From: Petrolisthes cinctipes
Lineage: Eukaryota; Arthropoda; Malacostraca; Decapoda; Porcellanidae
DNA: 64,000 nt
NCBI GenBank assembly: GCA_033782935.1
Contig: JAWQEG010001313.1
Coordinates: 570,001 to 634,000 of the forward strand
Reading direction: 5' to 3'
Below the pieces are notes generated by a model. That model ran no database searches. It was not told the DNA's origin and was given only the letters and a program-made list of their open reading frames with translations. Position numbers and translations under genes: made by a program. Within the stretch, counting starts at the first letter, position 1, and each line of letters opens with the position of its first letter. This document shows, in pieces, positions 1-10,165 of this stretch.

Positions 1-715
1 AGGGTGTTATGGTACCAGTGAGGGTGTTATGGTACCAGTGAGGGTGTTATGGTACCAGTGAGGGTGTTATGGTACCATTGAGGGTGTTATGGTACCAGTG
101 AGGGTGTTATAGTACCAGTGAGGGTGTTATGGTACCAGTGAAAGTGTTATGGTACCAGTGAGGGTGTTATGGTACCAGTGAGGGTGTTATGGTACCAGTG
201 AGAGTGTTATGGTACCAGTGAGGGTGTTATGGTACCAGTGAGAGTGTTATGGTACCAGTGAGAGTGTTATGGTACCAGTGAGAGTGTTATGGTACCAGTG
301 AGGGTGTTATGGTACCAGTGAGGGTGTTATGGTACCAGTGAGAGTGTCATGGTACCAGTGAGGGTGTTATAGTACCAGTGAGAGTGTTATGGTACCAGTG
401 AGAGTGTTATGCTACCAGTGAGAGTGTTATAGTACCAGTGAGGGTGTTATGGTACCAGTGAGAGTGTTATGGTACCAGTGAGAGTGTTATGGTACCAGTG
501 AGGGTGTTATGGTACCAGTGAGGGTGTTATGGTACCAGTGAGGGTGTTATGGTACCAGTGAGGGTGTTATGGTACCAGTGAGAGTGTTATGGTACCAGTG
601 AGAGTGTTATGATACCAGTGAGAGTGTTATGGTACCAGTGAGGGTGTTATGGTACCAGTGAGGGTGTTATGGTACCAGTGAGAGTGTTATGGTACCAGTG
701 AGAGTGTTATGGTGG
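1..715. repeat. 20-bp minisatellite, about 36 units
   Basis: Head-to-tail 20-bp units (agggtgttatggtaccagtg) run in register from the window edge. The main variation is G/A at unit position 3, with a few single-base variants. The array runs off the left edge. A much shorter inverted array of the same unit (about 8 copies) ends the duplicated block at 51950-52110. Confidence 0.98.
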
Positions 716-1201
716 CCTGTTGCTGGAAATTGTTTAAAGGCATCATTAACTTTAAGGTTACCATAAGACAAGGTGAGAATGTTGTGAGTATTAGAATCAC
801 TGAGATGATGTGTTTTCTGGGATAGTTTGGTGTAATTAGTAGCTTTCTAATTCACTTATTACAAATAATTCCTTTAAGGAGGTAATACTGGAGCAACTGA
901 TTCCTCCAAACTATTCCAAGCAACAGGACATTAGTGTATTTGTTCACCTGCAGTTCCTGTTTCTTGACATTCTTTGAAGGAATGAAGGCACTCCAATGTA
1001 CCAAAAGTGTATAACACCCTTACCTTGGTGTTACATGCTTAATTCTCTTATATTGATATTTAATTGATGGTTGTAAATAGCTTTTCATTTATTATTAATG
1101 CTATAAAAATCCTTGTCTACTATACTAATAATACTAATAATACTAATATAGTATATAATTTAATTAAAGAATATAAACATAAGTTGATGAATTAGACTAA
1201 C
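716..1201. other. Flank 3' of secreted-gene copy 1 exon 3
   Basis: AT-rich DNA following exon 3 of the minus-strand gene; it is either intron or 3' flank. It contains the dispersed fold-back repeat at 885-1034. The whole block recurs in inverted orientation at about 51471-51950. No further exon is visible. Confidence 0.6.
885..1034 (+). repeat. Dispersed fold-back repeat (Fold family), copy 1
   Basis: A roughly 150-bp repeat with two inward-facing half-sites: one arm reads GATTCCTCCAAACTATTCC and the other is a diverged inverse near a short motif ending GGCACTCCAATG. Related copies are at 3203-3335, 5352-5500, 44033-44235, 44745-44895 and 51640-51790. It looks like a short non-autonomous element; no ORF is present. 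Confidence 0.75.
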
Positions 1202-1370
1202 CTGTGTTGCAGAAGTTGATGGTTGCACATTGTTTATCATTATCTGGACACTTGACTGTCAGCTGAAGCTGTGGGAACTCTGGTAGGTTGTAGGGACACT
1301 TGTGGTCCAATATTTGTTTCTCCACCTCCTCATCATTGTTAGTCGACAACTCCACCCAACACTCTCCTCC
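1202..1370 (-). CDS. Exon 3 of secreted protein copy 1
   Basis: 169 nt (56 codons plus one base) starting GGECWVELS and ending FCNT. Four further cysteines follow the GGEC cysteine. The boundary G|GTTAGT is conserved in copy 2, but it also contains the stop TAG if unspliced, so the 3' structure is open. Confidence 0.68.
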
Positions 1371-2184
1371 CTGAAATAATAATAACACACATCATTATTT
1401 ACATCTTTATTATATTAATCTGGTAATAGTTAGGTTAGGTTAGGATACTGTAGGTTAGATTAGGTTAGATTTCCGTAGGTTAGGTTACTGCAGGTTAGGT
1501 TAGGTTTGATTAGGATTGGTTAGGTTATGTTACTTTAGGCTAGGTTATGGCAGGTTAGATTAGGTTAGATCAGGTTTGGTTAGGTAAGGGTTGGTTAGGT
1601 TAAGTTAGGTTAAGTTAGGTTTTGTTAGGTTATGGTTGGCTAGGCTAGGTTAGGTTAGGTCAGGTTATGGTAATAATTGTCATGATTTTATCTGTATGCA
1701 TTGCTAATAAAGAGAACAACTGACCTTCTTCTTGAGATCATTAGGTTGTTTTTCCCACTTGTAGTGGGTGAATGACAATGGGAAGGTTTTGTCCTCGTTG
1801 TAGCTGTACATCTGATAACACCCAACCCTAAGCTTGAGAAAGTCTTGAAGTGCCAGCTTGGTGATGACGTCTGGTCCTGTGATGGTTTTGACACTGGAAT
1901 GATCATCTTCACTAGTACAGGAACACTTGATGTTGACTTGGTTATGAGGTCCGGTAATGTGATCAATGTCGAGTGTTGCCAGAGTTTGTTTATCGTCTTG
2001 ATTCATGATGTGTAGACTTATCCCCCACGTGGTATTATCATCAGGTGGAGACAATAACTGAAAGCGAACCTCCAGGACACCTTCACCGATTTTGTTCATC
2101 TCTAATGGTTGTTGAGGCACCATGGATGACTTGTTGTAGGCAGGACATTCTTGTGAGAGAGGAAAGTTGTTAGTGATGACTGTG

Positions 2185-2240
<56 letters not shown>

Positions 2241-3669
2241 GGTAATAGTGGATTATTATTTATATCAACATTTCTGCTCCGTCTCTCCATTCTTCTCTCT
2301 CTCATTTCCTCCATTCTTCTCTCATTCCTCCCTTCCTTCCCTATCTCCTTCTCTCCATTCTTCTCTCATTCCCTCCTTCCTTTCTTTCTTTATTCCTTCT
2401 CTCGATTCTTCTCTCATTCCTTCCTTCCTTCCTTATCTCCTTCTCTCCATTCTTCTCTCAATCCCTCTTTCCTTCCTTTATTCCTTCTCTCCATTCTTCT
2501 CTCATTCCTTCCTTCCTTCCCTATCTCCTCTCCATTCTTCTCCTCTATCTTCCTTCCTTCCTTCCCTAAATCCTTCTATCCATTCTTCTCTCATTCCCTC
2601 CTTCCTTTCTTTATTCCTTCTCTCCATTCTTCTCTCATTCCTTCCTTCCTTCTATCCTATTCTCCTTCTCTCTATTCTTCTATTCATTCCTCCCTCCTTC
2701 CTTCCTTCCCTATCTCCTTCTCTCTATTCTTCTATTCTTTCCACCTTCCTTCCTTCCTTCCTTTACTCCTTCCTTCCTTTCTTCCTTTACTCCTTCTCTC
2801 CATTCTTCTCTCCGTTCCTCCTTTTTCTCCTCCATTCTCTACCCTTGTACTTTCTCATCTCATTACCCCTCTATCTATTTCTTCTCTTGTCTCCCTTCCA
2901 TATTCTTCTCCTCCTTTATACCTTCGTTTCCTTCTTATTCTCTTTACTTCACCTCCTCCATACACAATCTTTTCTTTTCTTTTCCTTCTCCTCCTTCATA
3001 CTTTACTTTCGTTTCCCTCTTATTCCCTTTATTTCACCTCCTCCATACACCATCTTTTCTTCTCTTTTCCTTCTCCTCCTTCATACTTTACCATCGTTTC
3101 CTTCTTATTCTCTTTACTTCACCTCCTCCATACACCATCTTTTCTTCTCTTTTCCTTCTCTTCCTTCATACTCTGTCCTTTCCTGTCTCTTATACATTAG
3201 AGCACCATGATTCCTCCAAAGTATGCCAGGAAACATCAGGACCATATCAACAGAAGTAATGGTTATCTGTTGCTTGGAATAGTTTGGAGGAATTAGTGGC
3301 TCCAGATTTAACACCAACGCTGTATGTAGTAACCCAGTAACTTAGGCGGCAATATTTGTGGGTAATTTTAATATTGGGTAATTTTAATATTGGGTGATTT
3401 TTATCTTTTTTGGTAATTTTAATCAACAATGTCTCAATGGTATTTGTCTAATTGTACAGTACATTGTTTTGGTATTATACACTATATGGTTATTACTACA
3501 CTATTAATCACAACACTGTCTGTATGTCTGACACACACACACACACAAATAGTAACAAACAATAATAACCAAACTTACCAGTACGTATTCCAGTATCAAC
3601 AGGTGGTGTGAGAGCCAACACCATCACCACCATCATCACCATCATCAGTATTACACTCCGTCCACACAT
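1202..3669 (-). CDS. Secreted cysteine-rich protein, family unknown, copy 1
   Basis: Three-exon model on the minus strand: 3669-3579, 2149-1725 and 1370-1202. Exon 1 encodes a signal peptide with a hydrophobic run (ILMMVMMVVMVLAL). It ends in phase 1 at CTG|GTAAGT. Exon 2 begins with two bases that complete a Glu codon and runs in frame to AAG|GTCAGT (phase 0). Exon 3 starts after TTTCAG and ends at a possible donor G|GTTAGT. If that donor is not used, the frame stops at once after FCNTG, giving a protein of about 229 residues. The ectodomain has nine cysteines and no membrane segment. The family is not recognised. The splice phases agree at both internal junctions and an inverted paralogue keeps both downstream exons, which supports a real gene. 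A last exon may lie beyond the left edge. Confidence 0.7.
1425..1675. repeat. Degenerate TTAGG-type array in intron 2
   Basis: Repeated ttaggttaggt, taggttag and related variants fill most of the intron between exons 2 and 3. TTAGG is the usual arthropod telomere unit. The units here are degenerate and often TTAGGT, so this is an interstitial telomere-like or plain TAGGT satellite. The inverse array is at 51030-51245. Confidence 0.85.
1725..2149 (-). CDS. Exon 2 of secreted protein copy 1
   Basis: 425 nt from acceptor CTCACAAG to donor AAG|GTCAGT. It begins ECPAYNKSS once the split Glu codon is joined and contains the KCSC pair and a GC motif next to the diverged patch. The internal ATG at 2123 is probably not a start, because coding continues upstream to the splice site. 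Confidence 0.72.
2186..3190. repeat. (CT)n followed by long polypyrimidine tract
   Basis: About 26 CT units, then roughly 950 bp of CTTCC/TTCTCTCC-rich pyrimidine sequence inside intron 1 of gene copy 1. An apparent 347-residue plus-strand frame here is only the absence of stops in Leu/Ser/Pro-rich low-complexity sequence. A shorter inverse version precedes gene copy 2 (49985-50520). Confidence 0.95.
3203..3335 (-). repeat. Fold family repeat, copy 2
   Basis: Inverse orientation relative to copy 1, with GATTCCTCCAAAGTATGCC and AATAGTTTGGAGGAATTAG arms facing each other. It lies in intron 1 of the secreted-protein gene. Confidence 0.7.
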
Positions 3670-3790
3670 GATGTCTGTAATATAATAATAACCTCTGTAC
3701 ACACACACACACACACACACACACCCTATCAATGTATACACACACACACACACTCTATCATTGTACATACACATGATGTCTGTAATATAA
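3527..3790. repeat. (AC)n tracts and a duplicated short motif
   Basis: Three (AC)n tracts surround exon 1. The motif acatgatgtctgtaatata occurs at about 3665 and 3771, so the sequence just 5' of the start codon is duplicated about 105 bp upstream. Confidence 0.85.
3579..3669 (-). CDS. Exon 1 of secreted protein copy 1 (signal peptide)
   Basis: 91 nt: 30 codons plus one base. The ATG lies five bases after a possible acceptor (ATATTACAG), so a 5' UTR exon may lie further right. The peptide starts MCGRSV, continues with a Met/Val/Leu-rich core, then TPPVDTGIRT. No copy of this exon was found beside gene copy 2. Confidence 0.65.
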
Positions 3791-3807
3791 CAGTAACAAT
3801 AAAACTG

Positions 3808-4090
3808 GGTCCATTCCACAGTGGTATTTGTTTGTTACCTTCCTAACCAACCACACTTGTAAGGCTTCATTATTTTAGGGTCTATTTAACAGTGGTATTC
3901 GTTTGTTACCTTCCTAACCAACCACACTTGTAAGGCTTCATTATTTTAGGGTTGATTCCACAGTGGTAATTGTTTGTTAGCTTCCTAACCAACCACACTT
4001 GTAAGGCTTCATTATTTTAGGATTGATTCCACAGTGGTACTCGTTTGTTAGCTTCCCAACCAACCACACTTGTAAGGCTTCATTATTAAC
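3808..4090. repeat. 71-bp tandem repeat, 4 copies
   Basis: Units containing gtggtattygtttgttacc and ccaccacacttgtaaggc-like sequence recur with a spacing of 71 bp (gtggta at 3821, 3892, 3963 and 4034). No coding potential is apparent. Confidence 0.93.
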
Positions 4091-4441
4091 CAAGAGGTGA
4101 GTATCCACATTTACAAAATCTATCCAACAGTTAGATAATAATGATCACTGTATAGTTTACTCACCAAATTCATTAAACAATTCACCCAGAAGTCATTTAC
4201 ACGGCTGACATTCTTTCGTTGTGGAATTGATCAACTCTTTGTAGTTTCCAATCATGTGATTGGTGTTGGTGTAGTAATATTATTTGTTGTGTAGTAAATA
4301 CAGACATGAGTGTGTGTGGTAATGGTATTATGGGTCATGGTACAGAGGTCTCACATGGGTACCATATTAACCTACCATGGAGATAACAGTAGGACATGTG
4401 TTGTGTGTATGTGTGTGTGTGTGTGTGTGTGTGTTGCTTAC
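4091..4441. other. Unassigned sequence with a short (GT)n
   Basis: AT-rich DNA with a GT run at about 4400-4434. No gene is recognised. Confidence 0.6.
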
Positions 4442-4524
4442 CTTTCCTTTGTGACCACCAGGCCACAGATGGAGCGGTCTAGTAGTGGGACTTTCACCCG
4501 TTGTTTCAGATGTCCAGCCACACC
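4442..4524 (-). CDS. Candidate internal exon, product unknown
   Basis: On the minus strand, 83 nt sit between a good acceptor (TAGTCCTCAG) and a good donor (AAAG|GTAAGC). One frame reads GVAGHLKQRV then KVPLLDRSICGLVVTKE without stops and looks protein-like; a second frame is also open. The exit phase (2) does not fit the start codon of the secreted-protein exon 1, so it would belong to another gene or a 5' UTR exon. The evidence is only splice sites and composition. Confidence 0.33.
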
Positions 4525-4714
4525 CTGAGGACTACATAATAATAAAGGTGTATATTAATATTGGAAATTTTTTATCATGTAATGTCAGATTCATCAACAA
4601 CCAATTAATTATTAATTATATTGTGGTCACAGATCAAAACCAGGTTTGAATGGGAGTCATCCAAGTACAAATTATCCTACCACCTCGATCAGATCCCCCC
4701 CCCGCTCCACAAAC

Positions 4715-4951
4715 ACACACGCACGCACGTGCATGCAAGCACGAACACACACGCATGCATGCACACACAGGCACGCACGAATGCACGCGTATGCACGCAT
4801 ACACGGACACACTTGAATGCATGCACGTACACACACGCGTGCACACGTACGCAAGCACAGGCACGCACGGACGCAAGCACACGGATGCACGCACACAGGC
4901 ACACGCACGCATGCCCGCACACAGATCTCTCTCTCTCTCTCTCTCTCTCTA
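4715..4951. repeat. Degenerate (AC/GC-AC)n and (CT)n tract
   Basis: Imperfect CACACGCACGCA-type sequence followed by about 12 CT units. Overlapping frames on both strands are low-complexity artefacts. Confidence 0.93.
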
Positions 4952-5351
4952 ATGAAACCACAACATCAACTTGCTGTTCACTAATCTATACAAGTTAGTA
5001 AAAATGTTCACACCATGATAAGTAAAGGTTGAGTTATTACTACTGTTACCATTCTGTGTGTGTATGTATGTGTGTGTGTTAATACATATGTGTGTATGCT
5101 ATTAGGTAACGTATATGTGTGTGTTTGTGTGTGTTCATACTATGATAAGTAAGGCAACGTTGAGTCATTGCAGTTGCCAGATTTTGCACAATGTTATATT
5201 TTACAATAAATTATATTGGATGAAATATAACATTATAATGGTAATACAAGATGGTAGTGCTTCCTTGTTACATATATTAATAAATAAATAAATTGGCTTT
5301 AGAAATATACCAACAGATAGCCAGGAAGTTAAAGAGGAGTAGTACAGTGTT
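4952..5351. other. Unassigned AT-rich sequence
   Basis: GT-rich patches at 5055-5135 and otherwise AT-rich DNA. Nothing is recognised. Confidence 0.6.
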
Positions 5352-5500
5352 GGTAAATCTGGAACAACTGATTCCTACACACTATTCCAAGCAACAGGAT
5401 ACCATTATTTAGGTTAATGTGGTCCTGTTTGTTGGTATACTTCAAAGGAATCAAAGTGATCCAATGAACCATAAGTATATTACACCTTTAATTGGTGTTG
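5352..5500 (+). repeat. Fold family repeat, copy 3
   Basis: Same layout as 885-1034, more diverged: CTGGAACAACTGATTCCTAC, AAGCAACAGGAT, then a GGTCCTGTTT arm and an ATTACACCTTTAATTGGTG end. Confidence 0.7.
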
Positions 5501-5505
5501 ATCCA

Positions 5506-5523
5506 GAACAACAACAACAACAA

Positions 5524-5566
<43 letters not shown>

Positions 5567-5582
5567 GTTACTATTATTATTA

Positions 5583-5629
<47 letters not shown>

Positions 5630-5636
5630 TTATTCA
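5506..5636. repeat. (AAC)n and (ATT)n microsatellite
   Basis: Short CAA run then about 38 ATT units with two interruptions. The poly-Tyr frame is an artefact. Confidence 0.97.
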
Positions 5637-6140
5637 TTATCTCTACTAGTAGTTAGCACCTTAGAATTAAAACAGTCTCTAAAGGACCAACAGATCTGTT
5701 ACTGTTTGTATTATATTGTATACATTAATATTGTATTCCTCCTCTCCCTTCCCCTGCTTTATTTTTACCTACAATAAACAATATTACTGATAGACAATAT
5801 GAAAATATAAGTGTCACACTCCAAACATTGATTTAAAAGAACACACATACTGCATGATAGATGTATTATGTTCATACTGAAATGTTAATTAATACTTAAT
5901 TAAAATATAAAGATATAAGTAATAATCTTTTTCTCTCATGACAAACTCAGGTGGTATAATAATCAGGTTATAATAATATGTGTTCTTAGTGGAACGCTTG
6001 TCAATGTTATTAGACAAAATATAATGCAATAAAATAATACATGTCACATATACAGAGAAAATATAATCATGTAGTGTTACAGGAAAAGATAAACATACAT
6101 GAATGACATAGAGCTAAGCCTCTATTGGTTTTATATACTG
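5637..6140. other. Unassigned AT-rich sequence
   Basis: No ORF above background, repeat arm or splice-bounded exon was seen. Confidence 0.55.
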
Positions 6141-6335
6141 TATGTGTGTTAATGTGTTTGTAGCCTTGTGATAGTGTGAGTGTGTTAATATGTGTGTAGC
6201 CTTGTAATAGTGTGAGTGTGTTAGGTTAGGTGATAGGTTGTGATAGTGTAAGTGGTCTGTCGTCCAGAAAGCATCTGCTCCAAATATCACATACCGACAC
6301 AGGTGGACTAAACATTATGGTGTCCAAGTGTACCT
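6141..6335. repeat. Diverged fragment of the MITE-B family
   Basis: Contains GTAGCCTTGTGATAGTGTG twice and CTGTCGTCCAGAAAGCATCT, which match the interior and arm of the intact palindromic element at 46455-46660. The far end (GGTGTCCAAGTGTACC) resembles that element's terminus. Confidence 0.5.
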
Positions 6336-6941
6336 ATTATTACTCAAAGAAGAATTGAGGGAGGATTGCAAGGTGGAACTGTTCAGTACAGAAAAGAATG
6401 TATGTTGACACAGAAGAAACCTGACCAAGGAAGAATATAGGAGAGGAAATATATGAAGTGATAAAGAGAGGGAGAGATTATGAAGAAATACAGAGCATTT
6501 CAAAGGAAGACAATCCAAAATAGTTGAGTGCAGGATTTAATATTAATAGTAACAACAAAACACTTTACCCAATATGTGGAAGGTTCTTCTTGATAATAAA
6601 CTCCAGAGATTGAAGCACTGTAATGCTGAAGTTGAGAAGGATTTATACAAACACAACACTACAAATGGAATCTGATCCAGTAGTGACCACACACACACAT
6701 ACACACGGGAAGTGTCATGGCGTCATTCGTTGGGACAGTGAAGGAAGAGATAAACATATTAGATAATGAATTCCAGTATACTGCCAGCAATTATCTAATT
6801 ATTTGTAATTCATTATGTTGTTACTTCATGTCAAATCAATGTAGTATACTTTATTGGAAGCGAGACAAATTATCCATATTTGTGTAACAATTACCAAACA
6901 ACTTTTCTCTATCTAGGGAGAAACACAAACATTTCAGATTG

Positions 6942-6991
<50 letters not shown>

Positions 6992-7359
6992 TAACCACAA
7001 AATTTGTTTTACCTTCATACAGTAGTCCAAGTTATTCTTGAAGGAATTTAATGGTCAATAATTTTACCGGTGAAATCTCTGATATGCAGAGTTTCTCAAT
7101 AAAATATAAAGCCCTTCCTGTCTAACTTCAAGGATTATGCTCATTATAATATACAGGAATCACCAATTCCCAAATCTGTATATCCAAGTTTATTTGAGAC
7201 GAGACAGGACCAATACAGTAAGTGTTGGTGTTGAATGTACCGGGTGTGGTAAAGGAGTTTGTACTACAACTTTCACCACAAACATGTGTTGAAGTCGGGA
7301 TTAAAAAAGCATAGGCAATGATAACATCTCAGTCAACGATAGGGATAGTACGAACCCAA

Positions 7360-7360
<1 letters not shown>
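6336..7360. other. Unassigned sequence with (AC)n
   Basis: (AC)n at 6943-6990; otherwise AT-rich sequence without a recognisable gene. Confidence 0.6.
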
Positions 7361-7394
<34 letters not shown>

Positions 7395-7417
7395 CCTATC
7401 ACTTACACATATATACA

Positions 7418-7484
<67 letters not shown>
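7361..7484. repeat. (AC)n and (CT)n microsatellites
   Basis: About 14 AC units, a 30-bp spacer and about 31 CT units. Confidence 0.97.
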
Positions 7485-7486
<2 letters not shown>

Positions 7487-7715
7487 ATGAACTAAGAACA
7501 GAGTGTTACTGTCAACAACTCAGTATAAAACACACTTGCATAAAGCATCTATGAATGGGCGGTACAACGAAGTTGGAGGTGTGTCTGAGAGACAAATAAC
7601 TTGTAAACGACATGACTGGCAAGGAAAGATCAGAGTATAACTGGTCCGGCAAAGAAAGGTAAATAGTAAGTAACATATGAGTCATAAATAAGATGTCCAT
7701 CAGGCTATACTTAGA

Positions 7716-7905
7716 GTAGGAGCGGGTAACATCCGGCCCACAGAGGCAAATTGTGTGGCCCGTGAACATACTCCGAATTAATAATGGAATCTGGCCTGCA
7801 ATGGGTGGCCAACCTCTGACTGCAGACCAGATCTGGCCCATAAAGGCCTATGGTCCGGTCTTAGACATTGCTCGGCATTAATATTGCAATCCGGCACACG
7901 AAACT
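7716..7905. mobile_element. Possible hAT-type non-autonomous relic
   Basis: CATCCGGCCCACAGAGGC, GTGTGGCCCGTGAACAT, GATCTGGCCCATAAAGGC and CAATCCGGCACACGA recur. Multiple CCGGCCCAC/GGCCCGTG motifs are common in animal hAT-derived repeats. No terminal inverted repeat with target duplication could be fixed, so this is family resemblance only. Confidence 0.3.
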
Positions 7906-8267
7906 CCAGCCAAATATAATTATTATTTGACCAAAACCATCTGCTGACAAATACTGTTTGTCAACCCTGCACTCTCTCCAAGTCAAGGCTACTGGGAACT
8001 CTGGTCACCAAGTCTCACCTTCACTATCAGCTCTCGGACTGTCACCTCAATGATATTCTTCTGTTGTGTTTCTCATCCATTGAACTGAACATTGAAACAA
8101 TTGTTTATGGCAAGTAGAACCAACCATCACACTAATTTGTATGTTTACCAAGAACACTCTGGAATGAACAATGTCACAAAGCCATCTTACTAATTTGTAT
8201 GTTTCTTTCAATAACATTTTTGTACAAAACCATTTTGTGGTTCTCGTTTGTCACTCTTGCCTAGAAC
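7906..8267. other. Unassigned sequence
   Basis: Nothing recognised apart from a repeated motif AATTTGTATGTTT at about 8135 and 8192. Confidence 0.5.
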
Positions 8268-8588
8268 ATGCTCAAGAAAGTCTCATCTGACATTCGCCCT
8301 ACTGTACAAAGGTTGTCCGCTCTTGATTTACAGGCACAGCAATATGTTAACGAGTGGCAGGAGCAGTAGACCCAGCAGGTAGAATATAATGATTTACAGG
8401 CACAGCAATATGTAAACGAGTGGCAGGAGCAGTAGACCCAGCAGGTAGAATATAATGATTTACAGGCACAGCAATATGTAAACGAGTGGCAGGAGCAGTA
8501 CACCCAGCAGGTAGAATATAATGATTTACAGGCACAACAATATGTAAACGAGTGGCAGGAGCAGTACACCCAGCAGGTAGAATATAAT
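8268..8588 (+). repeat. 66-bp in-frame tandem repeat with short ORF relic
   Basis: Four 66-bp units at 8325, 8391, 8457 and 8523 (22 codons each). In the frame set by the ATG at 8268, each unit reads DLQAQQYVNEWQEQ, then Tyr or stop, then TQQVEYN. Units 1 and 2 have TAG where units 3 and 4 have TAC (Tyr). The lead-in MLKKVSSDIRPTVQRLSAL is in the same frame. The frame now stops after 33 codons. It looks like the remnant of a repeat-containing coding sequence, but no family is recognised. Confidence 0.6.
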
Positions 8589-9329
8589 GAAGCCAAAATG
8601 TGACATGAACAGAGAATATAACTGGCACCGTGGAGCACTGGTTCTGAGATGTTATCAGTCCAGATGTGAGGATGAGATCCAGAGTACCTTCCTGACGATG
8701 AAAGATCATGTCAGGATCGGTGGAAGTACAGAAGAAGGTGATGTGGCTAGAAGCTATGTATGCAAGTTAAGAGTTTGTCCAGAGGTGAGAGACCATCCTG
8801 GAAATACTTCCTGGAGAAAGAAAATATTCGGATGATGTGGAAAAACATAGACCATGAGTTGACTGAGTTTAATATTACTGGTGATACCACAGACGCTCCA
8901 GGAGATGACATTAAGAGCGAAGCCTATGTTTGCAGGAAGAAGTCCGGAGAGTAGAGTCAGATGAACTACCTGGAGAAGGAGACAGACCAAGAGAAGTGAC
9001 TGACACACAAATCATCTCAAGGCAAGAATCAGTACTAGCCATCTTGTCAGTAAAGTAAAGATGGTGACGGCTGAGATGATGGATTACTGAGTCTCAACAA
9101 CGGTGGAGAGTTTGGGATTAGAAGCGGACAAAAAGGCAACCAGCCTGTCAATCCTGGCTTCAAGGGCACAAAAGCAGTTCTCAAGGGCACTACATCGTGC
9201 CATGACAGAATCAACAAACTGGTGGAGGGCAAGTTTTGGAGGCGGGGCAGGATTGTTGGGAGGAATACACTGGGAAGGTGATGGTGGATGCAGTGCTGTG
9301 GTAGTAGAGGTGTAAATACAGGGTGGAAT
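8589..9329. other. Unassigned sequence with short open frames
   Basis: Open frames of about 80 codons (8587-8835, 8760-8954) show mixed composition but no recognised motif or splice structure. They could be decayed transposon sequence. Confidence 0.45.
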
Positions 9330-10165
9330 GATTAGTTTGAGAAATTATTGAATGAGAAGAACGATAAAAGATTGATAGAAGATGAAAATCAGCATATAAG
9401 TGAAGTCTAATATAGTAACATAGAGGAAGTACAGATAGCGTTACTAAAAATGAAAGAAGGAAAGGCAGTAAGTCCTGATGGTATTACCAATCAAAGAGAG
9501 GAAGTGTTTAGGGAGAGAAGTAGTGAATATTTTATGAGATTTACTGGTTACAATGTACTGGTACTGATTTATAAAGAGAAAGGAGACATCCAGGACTGTA
9601 CAATTACAGAGGCATAAAATCTGTGTCTCAGATGATGGAAATCTATGCGTGAGTTATAGAAGAGATAATATGGAGAGAAACTTGTGTAAGAGAAGAACAG
9701 TTCGAGTTTATACCAGGAAGAGGGACAGTGGATGCAATATTTTTTTTGAGACAGGCAATGGAGAAGAACAGAAGAAAGCAGAAAGAGCTACACTTGGTGT
9801 ATATTGATCTGGAGAAAGTGTATGATCGGGTTTCAAGGCAGGAAGTTTGGAGATGTATGAAGGTGGAAAAAGTTCCTGAAATATATGTAATTGTTTAGCA
9901 AGATACAGTATGTATGCAGGAACAACGGCTCGAGTAAGAAGTGTTGTTAGAAGGACGGAAGAGTTTGGAGTGAGGGTTGGTCTACATCAGGGGTCGGTTC
10001 TCAGCTCTTACATTTTTGCATTTTTGATGTTAGAGAGGAGGTTACATGTAGTGCTTTATTCTTGGATGACATTGTATTGGTTGATTTGAGCAAGTATGGA
10101 GTGGAACAACAACTGGAAAGGAGTCAAGCCGTGTAAGATAGAGGTATGAGGTTGAAGCAGGACTT
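9330..10165 (+). pseudogene. Reverse transcriptase relic of an RTE-like LINE
   Basis: Read across several stops and shifts, the plus strand gives the RTE/BovB-type RT order: KMKEGKAVSPDGI, YKEKGDIQDC, an EEQFEFIPGRGTVDAIFFLR block, HLVYIDLEKVYDRVSRQEVW (motif A), RTEEFGVRVGLHQGSVLS (motif B region) and a residual DDIVLVD (motif C). The wording closely follows the RTE family, where the usual residues are DLEKAYDRVPREELW and GLHQGSALSP. The 5' endonuclease and the C-terminus are missing. No single frame exceeds a few dozen codons, so the relic is old. Confidence 0.8.

Noticed and set aside
1..715. CRISPR-like regular array
   Set aside because: The repeats are head-to-tail without spacers and the setting is a eukaryotic genome; it is a minisatellite.
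2167..3210. 347-codon plus-strand ORF
   Set aside because: Ser/Leu/Pro/Phe low-complexity translation of a pyrimidine tract inside an intron; the inverse copy at 50 kb has different length and frame.
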